From Diphasiastrum complanatum (lineage: Eukaryota > Streptophyta > Lycopodiopsida > Lycopodiales > Lycopodiaceae), in the NCBI GenBank assembly GCA_029204225.1, contig CM055097.1, forward strand, positions 25,947,039 through 26,011,038: a stretch of DNA of 64,000 nt, in the 5' to 3' direction. The translations under genes were made by a program, and so were the position numbers. Positions 47,701 to 50,700 of the stretch are shown piece by piece (the stretch's first letter is position 1; each line of letters starts with the position of its first letter). The notes beneath the pieces are model-generated. The model saw only the letters and a list, made by a program, of their open reading frames with translations. It had not been told where the DNA came from and did no database searches.

Positions 47701-50276
47701 AGAGTTTGCTTACAACAGTACCAAACATTCAGCTACGGGATACAGCCCATTTATGCTGATGTACGGTTTTCAGCCACGCTCACCCACAGCTGTAGGGTTT
47801 AAACAAGAAAAAGTTGAAGCAGCCATAAACTTTTTAGAGGACCTAAACCAGATGATAGAACATGCTAAGCGTAGCATTAGGCAGTCCCAGGATCGAGCCA
47901 GGCATTATGCAGATCCACACAGACGGGATGTGCAGTTCTCCACTGGTGAGAAAGTCTACTTGAGAGTCCCAGTTGACTCTAAAACCCTCAAATCAGGAGT
48001 GTGTGCTAAGTTGTCTCCAAGGTATTGTGGTCCCTTTACCATCAGTAGGAGACTAGGCGAGGTCACCTATGAACTAGAACTCCCACACAGCAGTAAGGTT
48101 TTTCCAGTCTTTCATGTAAGTCAGTTACGAAAAGCCTTAGCCAGATCAGAAAATCTGGTAGGGGACAATGTTCTGATTCTCCCATTGGATCCTCAGCAAC
48201 CTCCACATGAACCAGAGGAGATTCTTGATAGTAGAGAGACGCAGACTCGTCATACTCTATACCGAGAATATTTGGTTAAGTGGATCAGCCTATTGAGAAT
48301 GCCACTTGGGAAAGAGGCAGCGTCCTTCGCAAGATTTTTCCAAACTTTGTCTTAGAGGACCAAGACGGTTCTTAAGGGGGAGGGAGTGTTACGAGCTCGT
48401 GACCAGTGCCAAACCCTAGAGAACACGGATAGGTCAGATACCACAGTCAGGGTCGTGTCCAGCGTACACGACCAACAGGGCAAGATAGTGTGAGTAGTGT
48501 GCCCCAGCACGGTCCATAGCCATGGCGGGCCTAACACAGTCTAGGGACCCTGTCAGCAAGATAGGGTCCCCAGTTGGGTCTCGACGTGCAGTCGGCCACG
48601 ACAGTGACACGTGGCCGACACTTGGTAGTTGCATGCTACCAGTCCTCACACTGGGCTAGGAGGGGCTTACTCTATATCAGGGAGTAGGCAAGGTTGGGAG
48701 GATCAGTTACTGTTTGCCCTATTGTGGTGTTAGGATCTATTACAAGCGGGCCGTCAATCTCTCTTATAGGCTTTGCAGATTCTGAGTAAAGAGGTGAAGG
48801 TCAACCTGTGGGTATGTTACACGGCAAAAAAAGGAGCAGTAACTTGGGCAAGCTACAAGCAAATATTTGTAGTGTTATTGTCTACTAGAGCAGAGTACGT
48901 TGGGTGGGGTATGCAAGGCAGCCAAAGAATACACACAGCCCAAAATTTTGGTTTGCAGGATTCGAGTTGTATTGAAATATTTTTTGCTCTATAATGATAA
49001 CTAGGGATTTGTATTCTTAAGTAAATATGCTAGTTTACGTAAGCATGCTAGCACATGGGAGTAGGGTAAAAACATCAGCTGAGGATTTTTTTGGTAGAAA
49101 ACGGTTTGTGGGCAAAAAGTTACTTAGTTCATCATGATTTGGGTTGAAATCTTCAGTATGTGACCAAAAGTACCTTTTCTTGGGATGGATGCTGCTTCTT
49201 GGCCTAGAACAATGTACCCCCAATATAATGATGATGCATGGATGAAAAATTATACTTTTAAATCATTAAGCATTGCAAGGTGTAGATGTGCATTGCAAGG
49301 TGTTTTGAGTTGCATTTATTGATCATTCTCATTTATGTTCGGATATTTACCTTCATGAATCTTCATGAACTGCATCTAGAGTTTACAAGGGAGATCATTT
49401 TGCACAGAGACAGAAATGACGAATCACTGTCGTATTGATACAAGTCACCTTAAATCTTACAAGTTTGGTAGTGGAGATTGGATTTGGGGATCTTGTTATC
49501 CACTGTAATATTCTGGCCCAATTTCATCCTTGCAATCTGATTAGTTGTGATTTAGATACCCTGAAAAAATGGAGCTCTCATGGATGGAATCTGAAAATAA
49601 GGAGCCCTCTTCGGTGGACCCTAAAATTACGAAGCCCTCTTGCATGGAATCTAAAAATTCAGAGCCCTCATGGATGGGGAATCTGACAAATTCTTCCAGC
49701 TGTAACTTCTCGAAGATTTTAGCGAACACATCTTGAGCTTGATAACATTCACTCCTCTGCATAGGATTGAAATTACAGCTTGTTCTCTCGGCTTGCCTCT
49801 GCCAAAGCTTAACAACTGATAATTTCCATAATATGCAGAGGTGTGAATTCATAGTGCTGCGCACGCTTAAAATCTCGCTATTATTTGAGCATTAGTCTTA
49901 ACTAGCTTGCATGCTTGTGATTAAAAGAAGTGTGGCTGTTTTAAAGCAAAAGCTTCTGCTCAGTTATCATCCCCAGACCCTGACCAAACAAACGCTGTGA
50001 GGCGCAACTTGGAAAAGAGCTCAAATCGAAACCCGTAGCCTTCATCATAGACTTGGTAGACTGAAATGTATTCAAAGAGCTGTTCGAAATTGCAAACATT
50101 CTTTGCGGGCATTATTATTCAGACGATCCTCAATCAAGTGCACCCTGCAACAGCAGAATTTGATGATAGAGTAGAATAGATATTACCTGTGCCACCTGAT
50201 AGACAGCATGTTGAGAAGGAAGAGCGGGCATCAGGCCATCGAGAGCTGCGAGAAGGACTTTCACCTCTTCTTCCAT
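2083..50276 (-). CDS. UBA5: UBA5, UFM1-activating E1 enzyme (first 8 exons; gene runs off the left edge)
   Basis: UBA5 adenylates the ubiquitin-like protein UFM1 with ATP and then carries it as a thioester. It acts in the cytosol and starts the UFMylation pathway (UBA5, UFC1, UFL1). Eight minus-strand exons join in frame to about 246 codons and match the plant family from the start codon. They give an N-terminal helical region, [10 protein letters not shown], the ATP-binding glycine loop [13 protein letters not shown], the acidic loop [34 protein letters not shown] and [13 protein letters not shown]. All introns start GT and end AG; the first seven are phase 0. The crossover and catalytic-Cys region (family motif near SGHIQLL and GVCAAS) is not present and should lie left of position 1. 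Introns are 7.1, 0.09, 0.14, 8.5, 6.5, 2.9 and 22.1 kb. No stop or frameshift interrupts the exons, so the gene looks functional despite its transposon load. Confidence 0.93.
2356..2474 (+). repeat. Two-copy 59/60-bp tandem repeat inside a short open frame
   Basis: A unit beginning CCAGAATCTGCCA occurs at 2356-2414 and 2415-2474, with a one-base indel and a few substitutions. It falls in an open frame (2337-2663, plus strand) that reads [15 protein letters not shown] and then [16 protein letters not shown] do not recognise a protein. The frame may be chance or a decayed element. Confidence 0.75.
2690..2855 (+). mobile_element. LTR 3' end with tRNA-iMet primer binding site (remnant)
   Basis: A GC-richer segment starting near TGTCAGGGTCGGAGG ends GGATTGTAACA at 2841. 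After two bases comes TGGTATCAGAGC (2844-2855), which complements the 3' end of plant initiator tRNA-Met, the usual primer of Copia and many Gypsy elements. This is therefore the junction between a 5' LTR and an internal region. The downstream sequence (2856-3060) is short and no gag or pol is left. The LTR start is a guess. Confidence 0.75.
2870..3650. repeat. Cluster of ATCGAT words
   Basis: The palindrome ATCGAT occurs about eight times in under 800 bp, mostly as AGATCGATTT, AGATCGATTC or GGATCGATT, alongside looser forms such as GTCGATTT. The region has no open frame of note and separates the LTR remnant from the LINE ORF1 remnant. Confidence 0.6.
3779..4271 (+). repeat. Direct duplication of about 210 bp
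   Basis: The segment that starts GCAGACAGCACTGTGTGGAT occurs at 3779-3990 and 4065-4271, with small indels, separated by 74 bp. Both copies end CCACTGCAGC. It lies upstream of the LINE ORF1 remnant and may be part of that element's decayed 5' region. Confidence 0.85.
4385..4970 (+). pseudogene. LINE ORF1 remnant (coiled coil plus nucleic-acid-binding end)
   Basis: This frame reads [18 protein letters not shown], with heptad-like leucines, to a stop near 4541. It resumes with [31 protein letters not shown] and finally [20 protein letters not shown]. The last motif, GT.(V/I)F.D(D/E)DLT..Q...RK, recurs in the two other ORF1 copies of this window (14144-15116 and 38695-39656). The end is replaced after RRKAF, where minus-strand Copia LTR sequence probably begins. 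No ORF2 follows. Confidence 0.7.
5189..5893 (-). pseudogene. Copia 1 RT-RNase H segment with the RT core deleted
   Basis: The frame at 5893-5495 carries the usual segment before the RT ([20 protein letters not shown], then WDLVELPA). It then jumps straight to the RNase H motif [15 protein letters not shown], so the whole RT palm including YVDD is missing. RNase H continues at 5494-5189 in another frame ([29 protein letters not shown]) and stops just before the polypurine tract. The product cannot reverse transcribe. Confidence 0.85.
5894..6756 (-). pseudogene. Copia 1 integrase
   Basis: The integrase core reads [10 protein letters not shown] (first catalytic Asp), then DKGGE (second Asp) and [14 protein letters not shown] (catalytic Glu). 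It is followed by VFGCIAYAH and the [13 protein letters not shown] block that closes Copia integrases. A frameshift near 6180 splits the last part between two frames. A 45-bp in-frame duplication at 6676-6765 repeats [12 protein letters not shown]. Confidence 0.85.
6755..6784. repeat. Perfect 13-bp inverted repeat with 4-bp loop
   Basis: ATATGGTAATAGG is followed by TAAT and then its exact reverse complement CCTATTACCATAT. It lies between the pre-integrase and integrase parts of Copia 1, directly beside the 45-bp duplication. The same-family Copia at 34.6 kb lacks it at the corresponding place. Confidence 0.9.
6819..8140 (-). pseudogene. Copia 1 gag, zinc knuckle and protease
   Basis: The N-terminal gag ([18 protein letters not shown]) is at 8071-7820. 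A frame change leads into the main frame (7799-6819), which holds [24 protein letters not shown], the CCHC knuckle [14 protein letters not shown] and the protease active site [15 protein letters not shown] pre-integrase sequence follows. The likely gag start near 8140 ([13 protein letters not shown]) is cut by a stop. Length and order match Copia elements. Confidence 0.88.
8401..8480. promoter_or_regulatory. CGAAACG word cluster at hAT 1 left end (candidate subterminal transposase sites)
   Basis: CGAAACG or its complement appears about five times in roughly 75 bp, including CGAAACGCGTTTCG and ATTTCGAAACGAC. Clusters of short repeated words just inside the ends are the transposase-binding regions of hAT elements such as Ac. 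The assignment here is inference from position. Confidence 0.5.
8563..8945. repeat. (GA)n then (TG)n-rich leader of hAT 1
   Basis: GA dinucleotides (about 8563-8610) are followed by long, imperfect TG tracts with interspersed GAAAGAGAGGGAGTG units. All open frames here are dipeptide repeats and are not genes. A similar TG-rich leader precedes the BED exon of hAT 3 (37750-37920). Confidence 0.85.
11340..13485 (-). mobile_element. LINE copy A: ORF1 start fused to RT, internally deleted
   Basis: From the right, the ATG at 13318 begins an ORF1 (MARKTWGSP) with a proline-rich stretch containing a 25-base C run (plus strand G25 at 13112-13136), then a coiled coil ending TENQQLQTK. At about 12875 this is fused to the RT at [16 protein letters not shown], so the rest of ORF1, the endonuclease and the RT start are missing. 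RT continues with LFGLYID, YVDDVV (the usual YADD is mutated), [14 protein letters not shown] and the zinc knuckle CQLCSL...HFLFAC. Several stops and frameshifts are present. The 3' end adjoins hAT 1 at 11340 without a visible CT tail. Confidence 0.8.
13112..13136. repeat. Poly(G) run of 25 bases
   Basis: Twenty-five uninterrupted G residues lie on the plus strand inside LINE copy A. On the LINE's own strand they are a C run within the proline-coding part of ORF1 and probably a source of frame slippage. Confidence 0.95.
13486..13529. repeat. (GA)n tract at LINE/Copia junction
   Basis: A pure GA dinucleotide tract. On the minus strand it reads (CT)n, directly downstream of the Copia fragment and upstream of LINE copy A. 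Confidence 0.95.
13530..13925 (-). pseudogene. Copia fragment (protease to GAG pre-integrase) between LINE copies
   Basis: The minus strand encodes [15 protein letters not shown], then [20 protein letters not shown] (a Copia post-protease block) and [19 protein letters not shown] (GAG pre-integrase). One in-frame stop lies near 13692. The family differs from Copia 1. The fragment follows the short tail of LINE B' and ends in (CT)n, in the same orientation as the LINEs. Confidence 0.85.
13926..15227 (-). mobile_element. LINE copy B': ORF1-only element with complete 3' end
   Basis: From the right, it begins directly at the (CT)n tail of copy B, has a short leader, the full ORF1, about 200 bp of 3' UTR, and the terminal hairpin ATACC-TTAG-GGTAT (13956-13969 on the plus strand). 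It closes with GACATTAATAAATTTCTCTC. There is no ORF2. It resembles half-LINE (HAL1-like) derivatives. Confidence 0.75.
14144..15116 (-). CDS. LINE ORF1 protein (copy B')
   Basis: The start MAKKGKGSP at 15116 runs into a proline-rich region holding two copies of a repeat (SPPP.TSAAP.LASPSMP) and into the frame 14932-14144 after a frame change. The main part has a long coiled coil ([20 protein letters not shown] onward through [10 protein letters not shown]). A C-terminal nucleic-acid-binding-like region follows, with [34 protein letters not shown] and [13 protein letters not shown]. Coiled coil plus RNA-binding domain is the usual layout of LINE ORF1. It is the best preserved ORF1 of the family here. 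Confidence 0.7.
15228..15262. repeat. (GA)n(AAAG)n tract, tail of LINE copy B
   Basis: GA repeats (15228-15243) grade into AAAG repeats up to 15262. They directly abut AGCTTTATTAATGTC, which on the minus strand reads GACATTAATAAAGCT followed by the CT-rich tail. Confidence 0.95.
15660..17753 (-). pseudogene. LINE copy B reverse transcriptase
   Basis: The frame from 17753 has [53 protein letters not shown], motif [16 protein letters not shown], a TAG stop near 17170, motif [21 protein letters not shown] and motif [10 protein letters not shown]. The thumb and connection continue to a frameshift near 16100. The last part (16055-15696) holds the zinc knuckle [19 protein letters not shown]. The YADD box is intact, but one stop and one frameshift kill the ORF. 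No endonuclease is present in this truncated copy. Confidence 0.88.
17756..17838. repeat. (GA)n tract, tail of LINE copy C
   Basis: A pure GA tract of about 83 bp, immediately between the 5' end of copy B and the 3' end of copy C. Confidence 0.97.
18171..19504 (-). pseudogene. LINE copy C ORF2 remnant
   Basis: The frame 19504-18746 gives the linker and first RT blocks ([20 protein letters not shown]). A frameshift near 18770 continues in 18852-18415 with [33 protein letters not shown] and a damaged motif A ([10 protein letters not shown], lacking the FVDF Asp). Motif B reads [19 protein letters not shown]. The deletion and a stop follow. The element could not encode active RT. Confidence 0.8.
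19441..19550. repeat. CAG/AGC trinucleotide-rich stretch
   Basis: AGC repeats with interruptions (CAACGAGCAGCAG and similar) lie at the 5' end of LINE copy C. Open frames here (poly-Gln, poly-Leu) are low-complexity. Confidence 0.85.
19560..19618. repeat. (GA)n tract, tail of LINE copy D
   Basis: A pure GA tract of about 59 bp between the 5' end of copy C and CTTTATTAATGTC of copy D. Confidence 0.97.
19560..19832 (-). mobile_element. LINE copy D: 3' UTR only
   Basis: This copy contains only the last 210 bp of the LINE 3' UTR. The hairpin ATGCC-TTTT-GGCAT (plus strand 19638-19651), ATTAATAAAG and the CT tail are present. It is 5' truncated where hAT 1 sequence resumes near 19832. It is the right-hand member of the array. 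Confidence 0.8.
19942..20462. other. Junction of two tail-to-tail hAT elements
   Basis: This is AT-rich sequence between the stop codons of hAT 1 (+) and hAT 2 (-), presumably both 3' UTRs and right-hand ends. I could not find inverted repeats matching the left ends, nor an 8-bp target duplication. Confidence 0.45.
20463..22879 (-). pseudogene. hAT 2 transposase (BED-like finger, DUF659, AT-hooks), broken
   Basis: The start [18 protein letters not shown] at 22879 leads into a BED-like finger (VRCRYYL ... RLKGHLLG ... C) in which the second Cys is Tyr. A Ser/Pro-rich linker follows, with a frame change near 22400. DUF659 (about 21990-21250) has [32 protein letters not shown] and [18 protein letters not shown]. 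The dimerisation part with the catalytic Glu is missing and replaced by a proline-rich stretch in a second frame. The last frame (20801-20463) has two AT-hooks, RPGRPKG and KRGRPRR, and an acidic tail ending SESEPEH. It converges with hAT 1. Confidence 0.8.
23185..23603. repeat. GGTACCGCGG repeat block with two TA-tract units
   Basis: GGTACC occurs ten times in about 400 bp, often as GGTACCGCGG or with BamHI-like GGATCCGCGG variants. Two related units, 23193-23289 and 23487-23603, each start after a T run with GGTACTG and end CTATGATATA then a TA tract. The block lies upstream of hAT 2's start codon. It may be that element's subterminal region. The open frames across it are repeat artefacts. 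Confidence 0.75.
23604..24104. other. Intron 7 sequence near exon 7, weak Copia resemblance
   Basis: A frame around 23800-23950 reads [14 protein letters not shown] and RPPD, which could be the linker between a Copia integrase and RT. It is too short and broken to be sure. Nothing else is recognised. Confidence 0.25.
24105..24227 (+). mobile_element. LINE 3' end, 5'-truncated, plus strand
   Basis: Only the last ~120 bp of the LINE family are present. They include GAGACATTTCACACGCTCC, hairpin ATGCC-TTTT-GGCAT (24165-24178), GACATTAATAAAAGCT and a CT tail to 24227. It lies 17 bp from the UBA5 exon 7 splice donor, antisense to the gene. Confidence 0.9.
24246..24401 (-). CDS. UBA5: UBA5 exon 7
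   Basis: This exon holds exactly 52 codons, from [19 protein letters not shown] to [18 protein letters not shown]. The acceptor is CCTTCAG and the donor is GTGAGA. The segment [15 protein letters not shown] is a UBA5 hallmark near the end of the adenylation core. A truncated LINE ends only 17 bp beyond the donor site. Confidence 0.96.
24402..27340 (-). other. UBA5 intron 6
   Basis: This is mostly AT-rich, unassigned sequence. Open frames at 25603-25833 and 25834-26100 (plus) show no known domain. A pair of in-frame minus-strand frames at 26769-26233 is listed separately. No intact transposon is recognised. Confidence 0.6.
26233..26769 (-). pseudogene. Unrecognised frame of about 178 codons with one stop
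   Basis: Two open frames, 26769-26542 and 26541-26233, are in the same frame and separated by a single TAA. The text ([20 protein letters not shown], then KWCNVC) weakly resembles the zinc-binding end that follows plant LINE reverse transcriptases. The similarity is too low to name it. It may be an old LINE remnant or chance. Confidence 0.3.
27341..27409 (-). CDS. UBA5: UBA5 exon 6
   Basis: This exon holds 23 codons reading [20 protein letters not shown] and ending VLE. The acceptor is GTGCAG and the donor is GTTATT. The family motif G(M)(T/S)KT(D)AA...L..INPDV follows directly after the FFRP.Q end of exon 5, which confirms the join across a 6.5 kb intron. Confidence 0.95.
27410..28949 (-). 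other. UBA5 intron 5, exon-6-proximal part
   Basis: No gene or repeat structure is recognised. A short minus-strand frame at 28827-28615 probably belongs to the decayed Gypsy LTR or its flank. Confidence 0.5.
28950..29648 (-). repeat. 3' LTR of the decayed Gypsy (left end approximate)
   Basis: The LTR starts TGTTAGGCCCCAATCGTGCC at 29648 on the minus strand, after a purine tract. It carries a TATA-like TTATAAATAG about 530 bp in. The 3' boundary is not defined because no second LTR is visible. Confidence 0.55.
28950..31400 (-). mobile_element. Decayed Gypsy retrotransposon
   Basis: On the minus strand a gag piece at 31400-31146 reads [13 protein letters not shown], and an integrase core piece near 30576-30373 reads [14 protein letters not shown] and [16 protein letters not shown]. 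Integrase C-terminal scraps lie at 30060-29840. A polypurine-like GAAGAGGGCAAGAA immediately precedes TGTTAGGCCCC at 29648, the 3' LTR start. The LTR contains CCTTATAAATAG (29116-29127) as a TATA box. RT is not recognisable. The right-hand LTR was not found. Confidence 0.72.
31401..33954 (-). other. UBA5 intron 5, exon-5-proximal part
   Basis: This is AT-rich intronic sequence. A 72-bp tandem duplication at 33021-33164 is the only clear structure. Short open frames here have no family signal. Confidence 0.5.
33021..33164. repeat. Two-copy 72-bp tandem duplication
   Basis: GTTTGAAATCTGGACATTTC at 33031 recurs as GTTTGAAATGTGGACATTTT at 33103. The following CATGT and CAAAGTTTTT / CGAAGTTTTT segments match as well. 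The copies are diverged and non-coding. Confidence 0.75.
33955..34083 (-). CDS. UBA5: UBA5 exon 5 (ATP-binding loop)
   Basis: This exon holds 43 codons. It begins with the ThiF/E1 nucleotide-binding loop [19 protein letters not shown], continues [16 protein letters not shown] and ends LFFRPQQ. The acceptor is TTCTAG and the donor is GTAGAT. The Asp of FDYD and the Asn-Arg of NMNRLFF are conserved ATP and metal-contacting residues in E1 adenylation domains. This is the most certain exon of the gene. Confidence 0.97.
34352..34625 (-). mobile_element. LINE 3' end, 5'-truncated
   Basis: The (GA)n tract 34352-34399 is followed by AAGCTTTTTTAATGTC and hairpin ATGCC-TTTT-GGCAT (plus strand 34426-34439). 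LINE 3' UTR sequence continues to about 34625, where plus-strand Copia sequence takes over. It lies in UBA5 intron 4, same strand as the gene. Confidence 0.85.
34640..36800 (+). mobile_element. Copia retrotransposon 2, truncated at both ends
   Basis: It begins inside integrase ([20 protein letters not shown]) and ends inside RNase H ([13 protein letters not shown]), with no LTRs. It is the same family as Copia 1: the segments [34 protein letters not shown] and [13 protein letters not shown] are nearly identical. Unlike Copia 1 it keeps the RT core. Confidence 0.88.
34660..36790 (+). pseudogene. Copia 2 integrase, RT and partial RNase H
   Basis: Integrase motifs are DKGGEF and [16 protein letters not shown] motifs are [58 protein letters not shown] and the catalytic [13 protein letters not shown]. 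The connection reads [20 protein letters not shown]. Frameshifts near 34770, 34930, 35440, 35960 and 36400 split it among frames. A TAG replaces Trp in the RNase H FVDAD.AGN motif. Confidence 0.88.
36801..37740 (-). other. Intron 4 sequence between Copia 2 and hAT 3
   Basis: This is AT-rich sequence without recognised genes. Part of it may be the left end of hAT 3, but no inverted repeat could be identified. Confidence 0.4.
37745..38690 (+). mobile_element. hAT transposon 3 fragment (leader and first two exons)
   Basis: A TG-rich leader like that of hAT 1 is followed by a BED exon and the start of exon 2. It is cut at 38690 by a LINE ORF1 copy. It belongs to the same family as hAT 1 ([25 protein letters not shown]). 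Confidence 0.78.
38063..38690 (+). pseudogene. hAT 3 transposase N-terminus (intact BED finger)
   Basis: Exon 1 (38063-38309) encodes [20 protein letters not shown] and a complete BED finger (CKYC ... KAHLLRL ... C), and ends with donor GTTAGT. Exon 2 starts after ACAG at 38572 in matching phase ([18 protein letters not shown]) and breaks off at 38690. DUF659 is lost. Confidence 0.8.
38691..39775 (-). mobile_element. LINE copy F: ORF1 only, no 3' end
   Basis: It begins beside the (CT)n tail of copy E with a leader and MAPKK-like start near 39725. It carries ORF1 across two frames and breaks at the ORF1 stop codon, where hAT 3 sequence begins. No hairpin or CT tail is seen at the left edge, so the left junction is a deletion or truncation. 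Confidence 0.7.
38695..39687 (-). pseudogene. LINE ORF1 (copy F)
   Basis: An N-terminal region with repeated [11 protein letters not shown] / [16 protein letters not shown] units leads to a coiled coil ([20 protein letters not shown] and [10 protein letters not shown]). A frame change near 39060 enters the C-terminal region with [44 protein letters not shown] and [11 protein letters not shown]. These match the ORF1 copies at 4.4-5.0 kb and 14.1-15.1 kb. Confidence 0.72.
39776..40690 (-). mobile_element. LINE copy E: divergent subfamily, internally deleted
   Basis: The 3' end reads a weak hairpin (TGCG..TGGCA), AAAAGACTTAAATATATAT and a short CT tail (plus strand GA at 39776-39790). The coding remnant (40644-40345) starts with the endonuclease-RT linker [14 protein letters not shown] and jumps to the segment just after the zinc knuckle, so nearly all RT is deleted. 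The remaining C-terminal part ([13 protein letters not shown]) matches copies A and B. Confidence 0.7.
40691..42628 (-). other. UBA5 intron 4, exon-4-proximal part
   Basis: This is mostly AT-rich and unassigned. It contains a TG microsatellite (40871-40894), a GC-richer patch with GTTACGG words (42116-42300) and AAG / GA tracts (42344-42388). No coding exon or transposon domain is recognised. Confidence 0.5.
42135..42200. repeat. GTTACGG / CCGTAAC word cluster
   Basis: GGTGTTACGGTTCCCGTTAC is followed by GGGACG and then TGTCCCGTCATTACAGTTCC. The motif CGTTACGG and its relatives recur in palindromic fashion within 65 bp. Confidence 0.5.
42629..42742 (-). CDS. UBA5: UBA5 exon 4
   Basis: This exon holds 38 codons, [20 protein letters not shown] through [10 protein letters not shown]. 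The acceptor is AAACAG and the donor is GTACAG. The segment [25 protein letters not shown] is diagnostic of UBA5. It forms the strand just before the nucleotide-binding glycine loop, which opens exon 5. Confidence 0.95.
42880..42960 (-). CDS. UBA5: UBA5 exon 3
   Basis: This exon holds 27 codons reading [19 protein letters not shown] and ending SRKKIQ. The acceptor is TGTGCAG and the donor is GTGAAG. It corresponds to the N-terminal linker of plant UBA5, which precedes the [10 protein letters not shown] segment. Phase is 0 on both sides, and only 137 bp of intron separate it from exon 4. Confidence 0.82.
43049..43111 (-). CDS. UBA5: UBA5 exon 2
   Basis: This exon holds 21 codons beginning [12 protein letters not shown] and ending GLGMVK. 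It is bounded by an acceptor ending TATTTAG and a donor GTAGTG. Its length is a multiple of three and it sits in phase 0 between exons 1 and 3. I do not recall a counterpart of the same length in Arabidopsis UBA5. It may be a lineage-specific or alternatively used exon, and the call rests on splice sites, phase and position only 88 bp upstream of exon 3. Confidence 0.6.
43112..44730 (-). other. UBA5 intron 1, exon-2-proximal part
   Basis: This is unassigned AT-rich sequence. A minus-strand frame at 43975-43860 reads [19 protein letters not shown] but resembles no family I can name. Other open frames here are short. Confidence 0.4.
44735..45050. mobile_element. Fold-back element with GCGAATCGCGATT termini (MITE-like)
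   Basis: The left arm (44735-44860) contains GCGAATCATGATTC, TTTGCGAATCGCGATTTGC and GGACCAAAAAATACTGGAAT. The right arm (44935-45050) carries the reverse-complementary words CTAGTAGTTTTTAGGTCC, TTTGCGAATCACAATTTG and AATCGTGATGCATC. A third inverted piece, GGTTCAATTCCAGTA, lies near 44915. There is no coding capacity. Confidence 0.65.
45400..46642 (+). pseudogene. Gypsy RT and RNase H
   Basis: RT reads [40 protein letters not shown], the catalytic [13 protein letters not shown] and [11 protein letters not shown] stop at 46037 and another near 46165 interrupt the connection. RNase H starts at 46241 and shows [37 protein letters not shown] and TDHK. Confidence 0.9.
46639..48385 (+). pseudogene. 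Gypsy integrase and chromodomain
   Basis: The frame includes [18 protein letters not shown], then the zinc-binding HHCC region ([18 protein letters not shown]; the CQKCQ half lies beyond a frameshift at 47190). The core has [33 protein letters not shown] and [18 protein letters not shown], giving the D, D and E residues. The chromodomain reads [20 protein letters not shown] then, after a frameshift, [10 protein letters not shown]. It ends in LEDQDGS just before the polypurine tract. Confidence 0.88.
48387..48768 (+). repeat. 3' LTR of the chromovirus-like Gypsy
   Basis: The tract TTAAGGGGGAGGGAG is followed by TGTTACGAGCTCGTGACC at 48387. The LTR is GC-richer than its surroundings and has CTATATCAGG near 48680 as a weak TATA-like site. 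It appears to stop near 48768, where Copia RNase H sequence begins. Confidence 0.75.
48769..49010 (+). pseudogene. Copia RNase H fragment
   Basis: The frame starting at 48773 reads [20 protein letters not shown], then [12 protein letters not shown], matching the Copia RNase H block with its S(S/T)TEAEY motif degraded to STRAEY. It ends near [11 protein letters not shown]. It is isolated, with no RT alongside. Confidence 0.75.
49011..50186 (-). other. UBA5 intron 1, exon-1-proximal part
   Basis: This is unassigned intronic sequence with one 30-bp tandem array (49572-49686). No exon or transposon domain is recognised. Confidence 0.5.
49572..49686. repeat. 30-bp tandem repeat, about four copies
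   Basis: Units starting GAGCTCTCATGGATGGAATC, GAGCCCTCTTCGGTGGACCC, AAGCCCTCTTGCATGGAATC and GAGCCCTCATGGATGGGGAA begin at 49572, 49602, 49632 and 49662. On the minus strand they lie in an open frame of 107 codons and give a 10-residue repeat. Confidence 0.85.
50187..50276 (-). CDS. UBA5: UBA5 exon 1 (start codon)
   Basis: This exon holds 30 codons starting [14 protein letters not shown] and ending YQVAQ, followed by the donor GTAATA. The start is the ATG at 50276-50274. An in-frame GTG or ATG further upstream would add only a basic, low-complexity stretch that is not family-like. The match to plant UBA5 is an acidic N-terminal helix with LL..LD spacing, so this exon is assigned more by position and splice phase than by strong motifs. 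It ends in phase 0, matching exon 2. Confidence 0.8.
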
Positions 50277-50358
50277 CTCTTCTTCCAACCTTTTCCTCCT
50301 CGGCGCTGCTCTGCTGCGATGTTCGCACACTAGATGCTCTCTCTCTCACTCTAGATGC

Positions 50359-50406
<48 letters not shown>

Positions 50407-50422
50407 CCCCTGTGTGTGTGTG

Positions 50423-50455
<33 letters not shown>

Positions 50456-50700
50456 GCTCTGCTGCGACGTTCGCACACCAGATGCTGTCTCTCTCTCTCC
50501 AATACCTCAGTCTAGATGCGCTCTCTCTCTCTCTCTCCAATACCTCACTATATGGGTATTCTCTCTCATACCATAAAACCCTTAAAAAAAACCCTACAAT
50601 GAAAAAAATTCACTCTTTATCTCTCTCGCGTTTTTCTCCTTGCCATCTTGTTTCTCTCCTGCGATCCTGATTTTATACCTATTTTCTCTCTCTAAAAACT
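50277..50700 (-). promoter_or_regulatory. UBA5 5' leader and proximal promoter region
   Basis: This region lies upstream of the UBA5 start codon. It contains CT/GA microsatellites (50362-50400 and others), TG and TA tracts (50417-50456) and a telo-box-like AAACCCTA (50589-50596). A segment GCTCTGCTGCGATGTTCGCA near 50306 is repeated as GCTCTGCTGCGACGTTCGCA near 50456, showing a local duplication. The transcription start cannot be placed from sequence alone. Confidence 0.5.

Larger units (their letters stand above)
45240..48768 (+). mobile_element. Gypsy chromovirus-like retrotransposon, lacking gag and protease
   Basis: Pol starts just before RT, so the 5' part is missing. RT, RNase H, integrase and a chromodomain follow, then a polypurine tract and a 3' LTR. 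It sits in UBA5 intron 1, antisense to the gene. No 5' LTR is present. Confidence 0.9.
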
